Assembly (NCBI GenBank): GCA_017380995.1
Contig: JAFOCY010000072.1
Location: 1-12,106, forward strand
Direction of reading: 5' to 3'
DNA from: Oscillibacter sp.
Lineage (GTDB): Bacteria; Bacillota; Clostridia; Oscillospirales; Oscillospiraceae
Length of the DNA stretch: 12,106 nt
Shown: piece by piece, positions 6,522 to 12,106 of the stretch
How positions within the stretch are numbered: position 1 is the stretch's first letter
Layout: every line of letters starts with the position of its first letter
The notes under the pieces: generated by a model
Seen by the model: the letters and a program-made list of their open reading frames with translations, nothing else
The model's database searches: none
Told to the model about the DNA's origin: nothing
Made by a program: the position numbers and the translations under genes

Positions 6522-7538
6522 TTAATCATCATAGCCATTCGGGTTTTTGCTCTGCCAGTTCCAGCTGTCGCGGCACATATCGTTCTGGTCGAACTGTGCC
6601 TGCCAGCCCAGGACCTCACGGCTCTTGGCAGGCTCTGCGTAGCAGGTGGCAAGGTCGCCGGGGCGGCGGTCTGCGATCTCATAGGGAACGGAAACGCCGT
6701 TGGCGCTCTCAAAGGCCTTCACCATATCCAGCACGCTGTAGCCGGTGCCGGTACCCAGGTTGAACACGCCCTCGCCGGTATGGCTGAGCAAATACTTGAT
6801 GGCGGCAACATGGCCCCGGGCCAGGTCCACAACATGGATATAATCGCGAACACCGGTGCCGTCATGGGTGGGATAGTCGTTGCCAAAGACATTGAGGTGG
6901 TGGCGCTTGCCGATGGCGGTCTGGGAGATAAAGGGCATCAGGTTATTGGGGATGCCGTTGGGATGCTCGCCGATGAGGCCGCTCTTATGGGCGCCCACGG
7001 GGTTGAAGTAGCGCAGGTTCACAACGGACCACTCCCCGTCAGCCTTGGCAATATCCCGCAGGATCTGCTCGCCCATATACTTGGTCCAGCCGTAAGGGTT
7101 GGTGCAGTTGCCGGTCTTGGAGGTCTCCCGCAGAGGCATCTCATTGTCACCGGAATAAACGGTGGCAGAAGAGGAGAACACGATCTTCTTCACGCCGTGC
7201 TTGCCCAGCACCTTGCACAGCGTCAGGGTGGAGAGCAAGTTGTTGCGGTAATACTCCAAAGGCATGGCGACAGACTCGCCCACAGCCTTGAGGCCCGCAA
7301 AATGGATGGCACAGATCACCTCATGCTCGCTCAGGATGGCATCCAGCAGAGCTTCGTCACAGACATCGCCCTGATAGAAGGTAATGTCCTGACCGGTGAT
7401 CTCCTTCACCCGCTCCAGGCTCTTGGCGCTGGAGTTGCAGAGGTTATCCACCACAATGGGGGTATAGTCGGCTTCAATGAGCTCCACACAGGTGTGGCTT
7501 CCGATATAGCCGGCGCCGCCGGTGACTAAAACCTTCAT
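6522..7538 (-). CDS. galE: UDP-hexose/UDP-N-acetylhexosamine 4-epimerase
   Basis: NAD-dependent short-chain epimerase of 338 residues, the standard GalE length. The NAD loop is GGAGYIG (7-13), Ser124 lies in FSSSATVY, and the catalytic Tyr149 and Lys153 lie in NPYGWTK, the same numbers as in E. coli GalE. At 299, where E. coli has Tyr, this protein has Cys (segment GDLATCYAEP), as in human GalE; a small residue here is known to let N-acetylated UDP-sugars fit, so UDP-GlcNAc/UDP-GalNAc interconversion is likely besides UDP-Glc/UDP-Gal. The start is the ATG at 7538: it has a full AAGGAGGT site and overlaps the stop of the kinase gene as ATGA (7535-7538). An in-frame longer form from 7580 would place the GXXGXXG fold 14 residues too deep. 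Confidence 0.96.
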   Translation of the reverse strand: MKVLVTGGAGYIGSHTCVELIEADYTPIVVDNLCNSSAKSLERVKEITGQDITFYQGDVCDEALLDAILSEHEVICAIHFAGLKAVGESVAMPLEYYRNNLLSTLTLCKVLGKHGVKKIVFSSSATVYSGDNEMPLRETSKTGNCTNPYGWTKYMGEQILRDIAKADGEWSVVNLRYFNPVGAHKSGLIGEHPNGIPNNLMPFISQTAIGKRHHLNVFGNDYPTHDGTGVRDYIHVVDLARGHVAAIKYLLSHTGEGVFNLGTGTGYSVLDMVKAFESANGVSVPYEIADRRPGDLATCYAEPAKSREVLGWQAQFDQNDMCRDSWNWQSKNPNGYDD

Positions 7539-8608
7539 CTGCCGCTGACCTCCTTGACGATCTGGTGCATTTCCTCCCACTTGGACTCCATATCGCTCAC
7601 CAGCTTGAACTGGGTGCGGCAGCGGTCCAGGTTCTGGCCTTCACGGTGGACGGCGAAGTAGTGGTCACCATCCAGATAGTCGGTGAGGAAGCGGACGCCG
7701 CACTCCATGGTCATGGTCTTGGCACCCATGGGCATCATCTCCAGCTCCTTATCGGTGAGGGTGGTGCAGGCAGTGAGGAAGCCCTCGGTGAAAATGCGGA
7801 ACATCTCCAGGCTCATGGTCACCTTGGAAAGGTCCTTCTCGTCCTCAGCGGCGGTAGCGGCGCCAAAACGGATGGAATCGCCGTAGTCATACAGGCTCAG
7901 TCCGGGCATGACCGTATCCAGGTCGATGACGCACAGGGGCTTATAGTTCGTCTCACGCAGGAGAACGTTATTGAGCTTGGTATCATTGTGGGTAACGCGG
8001 GTGGGCAGTTCGCCGCTTTCACGCATACGCTGGAGGGTACCCATCTCCTCCTCATGAGCCAGGACAAAGTCAATCTCTGCCTGGACATCCTTGGCGCGGC
8101 CGCAGGGATCCTTGGCCAGGGTCTCCTTGAAGATGCGGTAGCGGTCCACGGTGTTGTGGAAGTTGGGAATGGTCTCCACCAGCTTCTCCACAGGGAACCC
8201 GTCCAGCTTGGTCTGGAACTCGCCGAAGGCGATAGCGCTTTCATAGAAGTCCTGGGTGTTCCGGGGAGCCTGCAGGGCAACGGAACCTTCCACGAAGTCG
8301 TACAAACGCCAGTACTCGCCCGCATCCTCCAGGAAGATGCCTCCATCCAGGGTCTTGATGACGGTCATAACGCCGTAGGGATCCTCGGTGCGCTCCCGGA
8401 GATAGGATGTGACCAGGTAGATGTTGTTCATCAGGCCGGGCACATCCTTGAAGGCACGGGTGGAAAGCTTCTGGAAAATGTAGCGGTGCTTCACATCGGT
8501 GACCACCAGGTAAGTTTCATTGATGTGGCCAAAGCCATAGCGGTCACAGGAAACAGGATTGCCATCCAGAGCGAACTTCTTCAGCAGCTCGTAATGCTTT
8601 TCATTCAT
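7535..8608 (-). CDS. nahK: N-acetylhexosamine 1-kinase (NahK-type, aminoglycoside-phosphotransferase fold)
   Basis: Cytosolic kinase predicted to phosphorylate the anomeric carbon of GlcNAc and/or GalNAc, giving the 1-phosphate used by the neighbouring nucleotidyltransferase. The 357 residues match Bifidobacterium NahK in length. Visible motifs: YGFGHINETYLV (about 24-35, nucleotide-side loop), YIFQKLS (43-49), the catalytic loop VTHNDTKLNNVLL (205-217) with Asp209 as probable base, and CVIDLDTVMPG (226-236), whose Asp pair would bind Mg-ATP, then DYGDSIRFG. The start is the ATG at 8608, which overlaps the upstream stop as ATGA; AAGGAGG lies about 10 bases before it. A GTG two codons earlier (8614) is closer to that site than usual. 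The related choline/homoserine kinase families share the fold, but the next-door GalE and nucleotidyltransferase support NahK. Confidence 0.85.
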   Translation of the reverse strand: MNEKHYELLKKFALDGNPVSCDRYGFGHINETYLVVTDVKHRYIFQKLSTRAFKDVPGLMNNIYLVTSYLRERTEDPYGVMTVIKTLDGGIFLEDAGEYWRLYDFVEGSVALQAPRNTQDFYESAIAFGEFQTKLDGFPVEKLVETIPNFHNTVDRYRIFKETLAKDPCGRAKDVQAEIDFVLAHEEEMGTLQRMRESGELPTRVTHNDTKLNNVLLRETNYKPLCVIDLDTVMPGLSLYDYGDSIRFGAATAAEDEKDLSKVTMSLEMFRIFTEGFLTACTTLTDKELEMMPMGAKTMTMECGVRFLTDYLDGDHYFAVHREGQNLDRCRTQFKLVSDMESKWEEMHQIVKEVSGR

Positions 8609-9525
8609 GCCCACAGGTCCTCCTTGTAAATGCCGTCTTTCTTCATCTGAGCAATGGCGTTTTCAACGCTGGCCAGATCTTCCTTATAGGTCACGCCGTA
8701 CCAGGTCTCCTCACAGGGGAGAACACGGGCGGTGGCGCTGCCCTCGGCGATCTGCTCATCCACCACGAAGGGCAGGAAGTACTCGCACTTGAGGGGATTG
8801 ACGGGGAGATTCTTCTCCAGGAAGGCGGGGAAACGGTCCCACAGCACATTCAGGATGGAGCGGGTGAAACCCCAGAGGTTCATGGAAACGATGGTCTCGC
8901 CGGGAAGATGGGTGAAGGTCACGCCGTCATCCTCGGTGAAGGCAGCATCCTCGCCCCGCTTATAGATCTTGGTACGCTCGGTAATACCGGTGAGGAGGCC
9001 GTCCTCATTGACCTCGCAGACACCGCGGGCAACGGAGCCATGCTCGGTGACGGTGTTGCGCAGGCGGTAGCCCACCATGGCGTAAGCGCTCTCATCGGTG
9101 TTGGAAGAAAGGTAGTCGTAGATGGTGGAGAAGGCGGAGGGGCCATAAAAGTCATCGGCGTTGATGACGGCGAAGGGACCCTTCACGGCATTGCGGCAGG
9201 CCGCCACAGCGTGACCGGTACCCCAGGGCTTGCCGCGCTCGGCAGGAGCGGTGAAGCCTTCGGGCAGATCATCGATCTCCTGGAAGACATACTGGACATT
9301 GAAGTGCTTTTCAGCCTCATTGCCTACCGCAACCTTGAACTCCTCTTCGATCTCCTTCTTGATGATGAAGACCACATCCCGGAAGCCTGCGCGCCAGGCG
9401 TCAAACATGGAAAAGTCAATGATCTTGTGGCCCTGAGGGTCCACAGGAGTGATCTGCTTGAGACCACCGAAGCGGCTGCCCATGCCAGCAGCCATAATCA
9501 CGAGAGTGGGTTTGGTTCCGTTCAT
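8605..9525 (-). CDS. NTP-transferase family sugar-1-phosphate nucleotidyltransferase
   Basis: A 306-residue GT-A-fold nucleotidyltransferase, first gene of the operon. The signature MAAGMGSRFGGLKQ (11-24) is the nucleotide-binding loop with its Arg and Lys; GKPWGTGHA (98-106) and NADDFYG (122-128, the metal-binding Asp pair) follow. The likely reaction is UTP + sugar-1-phosphate to UDP-sugar + pyrophosphate. With NahK overlapping it downstream and GalE next, the sugar is probably GlcNAc-1-P, GalNAc-1-P or Gal-1-P. In the classical Bifidobacterium gene cluster this step is done by a GalT-like hexose-1-phosphate uridylyltransferase, an unrelated fold, so this locus uses a different enzyme type. 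There is no left-handed beta-helix acetyltransferase domain, so it is not GlmU. ATG at 9525 with GGGAGGT 8 bases upstream. Base and sugar specificity cannot be read with certainty. Confidence 0.85.
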   Translation of the reverse strand: MNGTKPTLVIMAAGMGSRFGGLKQITPVDPQGHKIIDFSMFDAWRAGFRDVVFIIKKEIEEEFKVAVGNEAEKHFNVQYVFQEIDDLPEGFTAPAERGKPWGTGHAVAACRNAVKGPFAVINADDFYGPSAFSTIYDYLSSNTDESAYAMVGYRLRNTVTEHGSVARGVCEVNEDGLLTGITERTKIYKRGEDAAFTEDDGVTFTHLPGETIVSMNLWGFTRSILNVLWDRFPAFLEKNLPVNPLKCEYFLPFVVDEQIAEGSATARVLPCEETWYGVTYKEDLASVENAIAQMKKDGIYKEDLWA

Positions 9526-9623
9526 TAAAATATACCTCCCTCAAAACAATATCAGTTCCAGTCCATCCTAAGGACCGTTGTTAACTGTATTTATGGTATA
9601 TCTTCCGGAAGCCAAATGCAATG

Positions 9624-9638
9624 TTGAAAACGTTTCCA
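9624..9638 (+). promoter_or_regulatory. Catabolite-responsive element (cre) candidate
   Basis: TTGAAAACGTTTCCA matches the cre consensus WTGNAANCGNWNNCW at every fixed position, centred on CG at 9631-9632. It lies upstream of both divergent transcripts, about 83 bases before the predicted regulator start site and close to where the operon promoter should be. CcpA with HPr-Ser-P is the expected binder; a LacI-family regulator encoded elsewhere is the alternative. Confidence 0.7.
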
Positions 9639-9680
9639 GTAGAAGATTTGATAAATATTCCAGAAATTGCGGAAAAATGC

Positions 9681-9708
9681 TTGCTTTTTTTAAACGTTTA
9701 CATATAAA
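9681..9708 (+). promoter_or_regulatory. Promoter of the AraC-family regulator
   Basis: TTGCTT (9681-9686), a 16-base spacer and TATAAA (9703-9708) form a moderate sigma-A promoter; transcription would start near 9715, leaving a leader of about 20 bases. The spacer contains a TAAACGTTTA palindrome, so a protein bound there would block the promoter. Confidence 0.6.
9688..9703. promoter_or_regulatory. Second cre-like palindrome inside the regulator promoter
   Basis: TAAACGTTTA (9691-9700) is a perfect 10-bp palindrome. Read on either strand, the surrounding 15 bases fit the cre consensus with a single mismatch. It lies between the -35 and -10 boxes of the regulator promoter, a classic repression position, and its centre is 64 bp (about six helical turns) from the cre at 9624-9638, so one protein could touch both sites on the same DNA face. 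Confidence 0.6.
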
Positions 9709-9736
9709 ATGAGTTAAAACGAAGGGAGTTGAGCGA

Positions 9737-10879
9737 ATGCAGATGCAGATCCTGAGCACTGCTGCCATGGCAGGCCTCGGCCAAGTTCTTTCCGCCGGCG
9801 AAGACCCGCGCGGCACCCCCCGTTCCCTGCAGTTTCTCTCCTCCGCTGCCATCAAGCAATTCCAGGCCAAAAAGGAAGTGGTGGTGGATTATGAGAGCGG
9901 CATGTCTGCCCTGATCCTCTACAGTCCCCAAACTCAGATTTTTTATCTGGACCGTACCGTCCAGCTTTCTCCCGGCGTTCTTTTTTCCATTGTCCCTTTG
10001 GGCGACAGCTGTACAGTCCGCATTTTTCTTCAATACGGTGACGAACTGGCGGATATGGGAAGCCCGGAGGATGATACGCTGCTCAACTCCGCCCCCTCTT
10101 TGCACATCACCAGGATCTATACCTGCTTCTATCAGGAAAGTGCCCGGGATTTTTATTTCCGCGGCGAGCGCCATACCCCCTACGAACTGACCTATGTAGA
10201 CAAAGGGTCACTGCATAACCTGGTCAACGGCACCGATGTGGTGCTGCATCAAGGAGAGATGGTAATCGTAGGCCGGGAGGACTGGCATATGCAGTACTCC
10301 GACGAGCAGGTGAGCTTCCTCACCGTCACCTTTGATCTCAATGGAGATTTTCTCCAGCGCATTACAGGAAAGCCCCTCCCCCTTCCCGCCGGAGCCCGTG
10401 ACCCCCTCAAGCGGTTCCTTTCCGAGCGAAACAGGGAACAAAGCTTTTCCTACGATTATATGGAATCCCTGCTGAAGATTATGCTCATTGAGCTCTTACG
10501 CGCGGATTCCGTCTCTCATACCCCACGGACTGCCGCCCTGCCCTCCACCGCCCGGGCGGAAAACCGGATCGTGGACCAAGCGCTGCAGATCATCTCCCAG
10601 CGCAGCCACCAGCCCCCCAACCTGAAAGAACTGGCTGCCGCGGTCCATGTCAGCGTTCCCTATCTCTGCCGTCTCTTTGATAACCATGTAGGCATCCCGC
10701 CGGGACAGTATATCACCAAGATCCGCCTGGAAGAATGCAAGGCCCTTTTGCGCCAGGGAGAGCTGAGCATGAATGCCATTGCCCTCCGGATGGGTTTTTC
10801 CAGTGCCCAGCAGTTTTCCCGCCAGTTCAAGCACTACTGCGGACTGACGCCTACCGAATATACCCGCTCTTTGCGGTAA
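9737..10879 (+). CDS. AraC-family transcriptional regulator
   Basis: A 380-residue regulator, longer than the usual 280-300. Residues 1 to about 140 form an extra N-terminal part without a recognisable domain. A cupin-like sensor stretch follows from about RHTPYELTYVDKGSLHNLV to VTFDLNGDF, the probable sugar-binding site. The AraC DNA-binding domain is at about 285-380: first helix-turn-helix NLKELAAAVHVSVPYLCRLFDN, then YITKIRLEECKALL, and the second helix-turn-helix and signature IALRMGFSSAQQFSRQFKHYCGLTPTEY. The ATG at 9737 has GGGAG 8 bases upstream; a second ATG two codons later is less well placed. It is divergent from the amino-sugar operon and likely activates it when an inducer such as LNB, GNB or a hexosamine is present. 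Inducer and direction of control are inferred from position. Confidence 0.93.
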   Translation: MQMQILSTAAMAGLGQVLSAGEDPRGTPRSLQFLSSAAIKQFQAKKEVVVDYESGMSALILYSPQTQIFYLDRTVQLSPGVLFSIVPLGDSCTVRIFLQYGDELADMGSPEDDTLLNSAPSLHITRIYTCFYQESARDFYFRGERHTPYELTYVDKGSLHNLVNGTDVVLHQGEMVIVGREDWHMQYSDEQVSFLTVTFDLNGDFLQRITGKPLPLPAGARDPLKRFLSERNREQSFSYDYMESLLKIMLIELLRADSVSHTPRTAALPSTARAENRIVDQALQIISQRSHQPPNLKELAAAVHVSVPYLCRLFDNHVGIPPGQYITKIRLEECKALLRQGELSMNAIALRMGFSSAQQFSRQFKHYCGLTPTEYTRSLR

Positions 10880-10915
10880 AAAATCGCTGCAAGCCATCAG
10901 GCTTGCAGCGATTTT
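10880..10915. terminator. Compact bidirectional intrinsic terminator
   Basis: A perfect hairpin of up to 16 bp: arms 10880-10895 and 10900-10915, GC-rich core CGCTGCAAGCC with a 4-base ATCA loop, an A-run on the left (10878-10883) and a T-run on the right (10912-10915). Each strand therefore reads stem plus U-run. It fills the 35-bp gap between the two convergent stop codons: it begins right after the TAA of the regulator (10877-10879), and its last base is the first base of the kinase TGA triplet (10915-10917). Confidence 0.92.
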
Positions 10916-11838
10916 CAGTAGCTTAGCCCCAGCTCCGCAGGCTGGAACCGGGGACATACATTTTCCAAAGATGTGATCACAGAGGCTGCCAGATAGGTGC
11001 CTGTCTCCACAGCTTGCGCCAGGTTCTTTCCGTAAGTAAGGCCCGCCGCCACCCCTGCACAGAAGGAATCTCCCGCACCGGTGGTGTCCTTGACCACCAC
11101 GTTCCGGGCAGGACAGATCCCCTTTTCTCCGGCAAGGCTTGCGTACACAGAGCCCTTTGCACCCATGGTTACCACCATAGAGGAGATCTGCGCCTGGGCG
11201 ATCTTTTCCGAGAGGATATCCCGCATCTCCTCCAGACTTTTATCCGTATAATCCTCCAGGAACAGCAGCCCCGCTTCCTGCTGGTTGCAGATAAAGCAGT
11301 GGAAGCGCCGCAAAAATTCCCGCCGTGTAGTGACGATGGACATATTGGAAACAATGGAATAGACCTTTTTCCCGTACTTCTCCGCCAGTTCAAAGCACTT
11401 TTTCACCACATCCCGGTCAATATCCGCCTGGAGCACCACAGAGTCCGCCTGAGAAAAGATCTCATCTCCATGTTCCTCCAGCAGGGGGATCAGAGGCCTG
11501 GTGTCCGGCCGCTTGGAAATGGACCCGGCCACATCGCCATTGTGGTCAAATACCGCAAGCCATGTTCCCATGCCATCTGGCGTTGTCACCACATAGTCCA
11601 CGTTCACTTTGTGGCGGCGGAGCTTCTCCAGAACATCCCGCCCCATGGGGCTCTCATCCACCAGGCCAACATAAGTAGGCCGCAGTTCCATGTTGGCGAT
11701 ATCCTCCACCACGTTGCGGCCTACGCCGCCGTGGATATACTCGATGCGTCCGGCATTGCGGCCATTGGGAAGATATGCGTCATCCGGAAACCCCTTGATA
11801 TCCACAAATGCCGTGCCCACTACTACGATGCTGCCCAT
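10915..11838 (-). CDS. PfkB-family carbohydrate/nucleoside kinase
   Basis: A 307-residue ribokinase-like kinase. It starts MGSIVVVGTAFVDIKG, with the early Asp that contacts the sugar. GGVGRN (37-42) is the substrate-side glycine motif, FICNQQEAGLL is the mid-protein motif, and DTTGAGDSFCAG (251-262) is the anion hole with catalytic Asp257. The substrate is unknown. The GGVGRN form, where many ribokinases have GGxxxN, recalls pseudouridine kinases and is a weak hint; fructokinase or ribokinase activity is also possible. The ATG at 11838 has GGGAGGA about 7 bases upstream; a longer in-frame form up to 11994 would run through the promoter and lacks family similarity. It is convergent with the AraC gene, has its own promoter and probably does not belong to the amino-sugar operon. 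Confidence 0.88.
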   Translation of the reverse strand: MGSIVVVGTAFVDIKGFPDDAYLPNGRNAGRIEYIHGGVGRNVVEDIANMELRPTYVGLVDESPMGRDVLEKLRRHKVNVDYVVTTPDGMGTWLAVFDHNGDVAGSISKRPDTRPLIPLLEEHGDEIFSQADSVVLQADIDRDVVKKCFELAEKYGKKVYSIVSNMSIVTTRREFLRRFHCFICNQQEAGLLFLEDYTDKSLEEMRDILSEKIAQAQISSMVVTMGAKGSVYASLAGEKGICPARNVVVKDTTGAGDSFCAGVAAGLTYGKNLAQAVETGTYLAASVITSLENVCPRFQPAELGLSY

Positions 11839-11868
11839 ACGGTGTCCTCCCGCTGTTTTCTTTCTCTT

Positions 11869-11896
11869 ATCATACCATATTTTGTCGAAAGAACAA
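11869..11896 (-). promoter_or_regulatory. Promoter of the PfkB-family kinase gene
   Basis: On the minus strand, TTGTTC (11896-11891), a 16-base spacer and TATGAT (11874-11869) give a good -10 and a partial -35. The start site would be near 11862, about 24 bases before the ATG. Confidence 0.6.
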
Positions 11897-11904
11897 CATT
11901 TCCT

Positions 11905-11933
11905 TTGACGCTGATGCCATTGGCTTTTATAAT
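11905..11933 (+). promoter_or_regulatory. Strong sigma-A promoter of the RNA methyltransferase gene
   Basis: TTGACG (11905-11910), a 17-base spacer and TATAAT (11928-11933) match the consensus at 11 of 12 positions. Transcription would begin near 11940, about 23 bases before the ATG. Its -35 is only 8 bp from the -35 of the divergent kinase promoter, so the two polymerase sites may compete. Confidence 0.85.
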
Positions 11934-11962
11934 GAGGACAAGAAATGATCAAGGAGCCGCCT

Positions 11963-12106
11963 ATGCCAAATATCATCGAGATCACAGATTTCAACGCCCC
12001 GGAACTGGACGTCTACGCCCGGCTCACGGAGGTGCAGCTATTGAACCGTGAGTTTCCGGAGAAGGGTCTGTTCATCGCCGAAAGTCCCAAGGTCATTGAG
12101 CGGGCG
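11963..12106 (+). CDS. TrmH/SpoU-family RNA 2'-O-methyltransferase, N-terminal fragment
   Basis: The first 48 codons of a gene that continues past the right edge. AAGGAG (11951-11956) is 6 bases before the ATG. The peptide reads MPNIIEITDFNAPELDVYAR, then LTEVQLLNREFPEKGLFIAE and SPKVIERA. The pattern DxxxPELDxYxxLTExQL followed by FIAESPKVIERA is what I recognise as the substrate-binding N-terminus of SpoU/TrmH-like rRNA or tRNA ribose methyltransferases. The SAM-binding knot would lie beyond the window. It is a housekeeping-type neighbour, unrelated to the sugar operon. Confidence 0.8.
   Translation, partial: MPNIIEITDFNAPELDVYARLTEVQLLNREFPEKGLFIAESPKVIERA

Larger units (their letters stand above)
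9526..9736. promoter_or_regulatory. Divergent control region between the operon and its AraC regulator
   Basis: A 211-bp AT-rich gap. It holds the ribosome binding sites of both flanking genes, the regulator promoter, two AAACGTTT palindromes and a 10-bp palindrome CTTCCGGAAG (9602-9611). For the minus-strand operon I find no good -35/-10 pair: only weak TATACC (9600-9595) or TACAGT (9589-9584) candidates without a proper -35. A promoter needing an activator, such as the adjacent AraC-family protein, would look like this. No convincing AraC-type direct repeat was found by eye. Confidence 0.6.

Noticed and set aside
6498..8629. Plus-strand open frames of 343 and 354 codons opposite galE and nahK
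   Set aside because: Compositional shadows of GC-rich genes; the opposite strand encodes complete, motif-bearing enzymes.
9602..9611. CTTCCGGAAG palindrome as the AraC operator
   Set aside because: AraC-family proteins usually bind asymmetric direct repeats; the palindrome is short and could be chance, so I only mention it in the control region.
9698..10174. 158-codon minus-strand open frame over the start of the AraC gene
   Set aside because: No ribosome binding site or known motif; it overlaps the regulator promoter and coding start.
1..12106. Mobile elements, CRISPR arrays, tRNA or rRNA genes, phage or defence genes
   Set aside because: None seen: no transposase or integrase motifs, no regularly spaced repeats, no tRNA-like cloverleaf, and uniform composition.

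Overview
The window looks like a chromosomal stretch from a moderately GC-rich Gram-positive anaerobe of the class Clostridia, probably an Oscillospiraceae/Ruminococcaceae-type gut commensal. This rests on strong AGGAGG ribosome binding sites before nearly every gene, a lipoprotein-type solute-binding protein, near-consensus sigma-A promoters, cre-like operators and the style of the proteins. The taxon is inferred from gene content, not from a marker gene.

Most of the window (1-9525) is a tightly packed run of minus-strand genes for amino-sugar uptake and catabolism. In transcription order they are: a nucleotidyltransferase (9525-8605), a NahK-type N-acetylhexosamine 1-kinase (8608-7535), a UDP-sugar 4-epimerase GalE (7538-6522), glucosamine-6-phosphate deaminase NagB (6506-5772), an atypical ROK-family protein (5755-4373), a small cytosolic CBM9-like protein (4376-3774) and GlcNAc-6-phosphate deacetylase NagA (3759-2629). 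A 166-bp gap with a perfect-consensus promoter follows. Then come an ABC solute-binding lipoprotein (2462-1185), a MalF-type permease (1003-83) and the first codons of a second permease (80 to beyond position 1). Three junctions are 4-bp ATGA overlaps and the other gaps from the nucleotidyltransferase to NagA are 14-16 bp, so this is one operon with a likely second transcription unit for the transporter.

NahK, a nucleotidyltransferase and GalE together are the logic of the lacto-N-biose/galacto-N-biose (Leloir-like) pathway: a free N-acetylhexosamine is phosphorylated at C1, converted to a UDP-sugar and epimerised. NagA and NagB finish GlcNAc breakdown to fructose-6-phosphate. GalE has Cys at position 299, where E. 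coli GalE has Tyr299. That is the known determinant for accepting UDP-GlcNAc/UDP-GalNAc. I infer a host-glycan (mucin or milk-oligosaccharide type) utilisation locus. The expected GH112 phosphorylase and the phosphosugar mutase are not in the window; the phosphorylase may lie beyond the left edge, downstream in the operon.

A divergent AraC-family regulator (9737-10879, plus) faces the operon across a 211-bp control region. Two AAACGTTT-centred cre-like palindromes lie there and a third lies upstream of the transporter promoter. The regulator ends at a very compact bidirectional terminator shared with a convergent PfkB-family sugar/nucleoside kinase (11838-10915, minus). That kinase is divergent from a TrmH/SpoU-type RNA methyltransferase that runs off the right edge; both promoters can be read in their 124-bp gap. 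No mobile element, CRISPR array, tRNA or rRNA was seen. The most unusual non-coding structure is a pair of hairpins, one with a perfect 16-bp stem, between the binding-protein gene and the permease gene.
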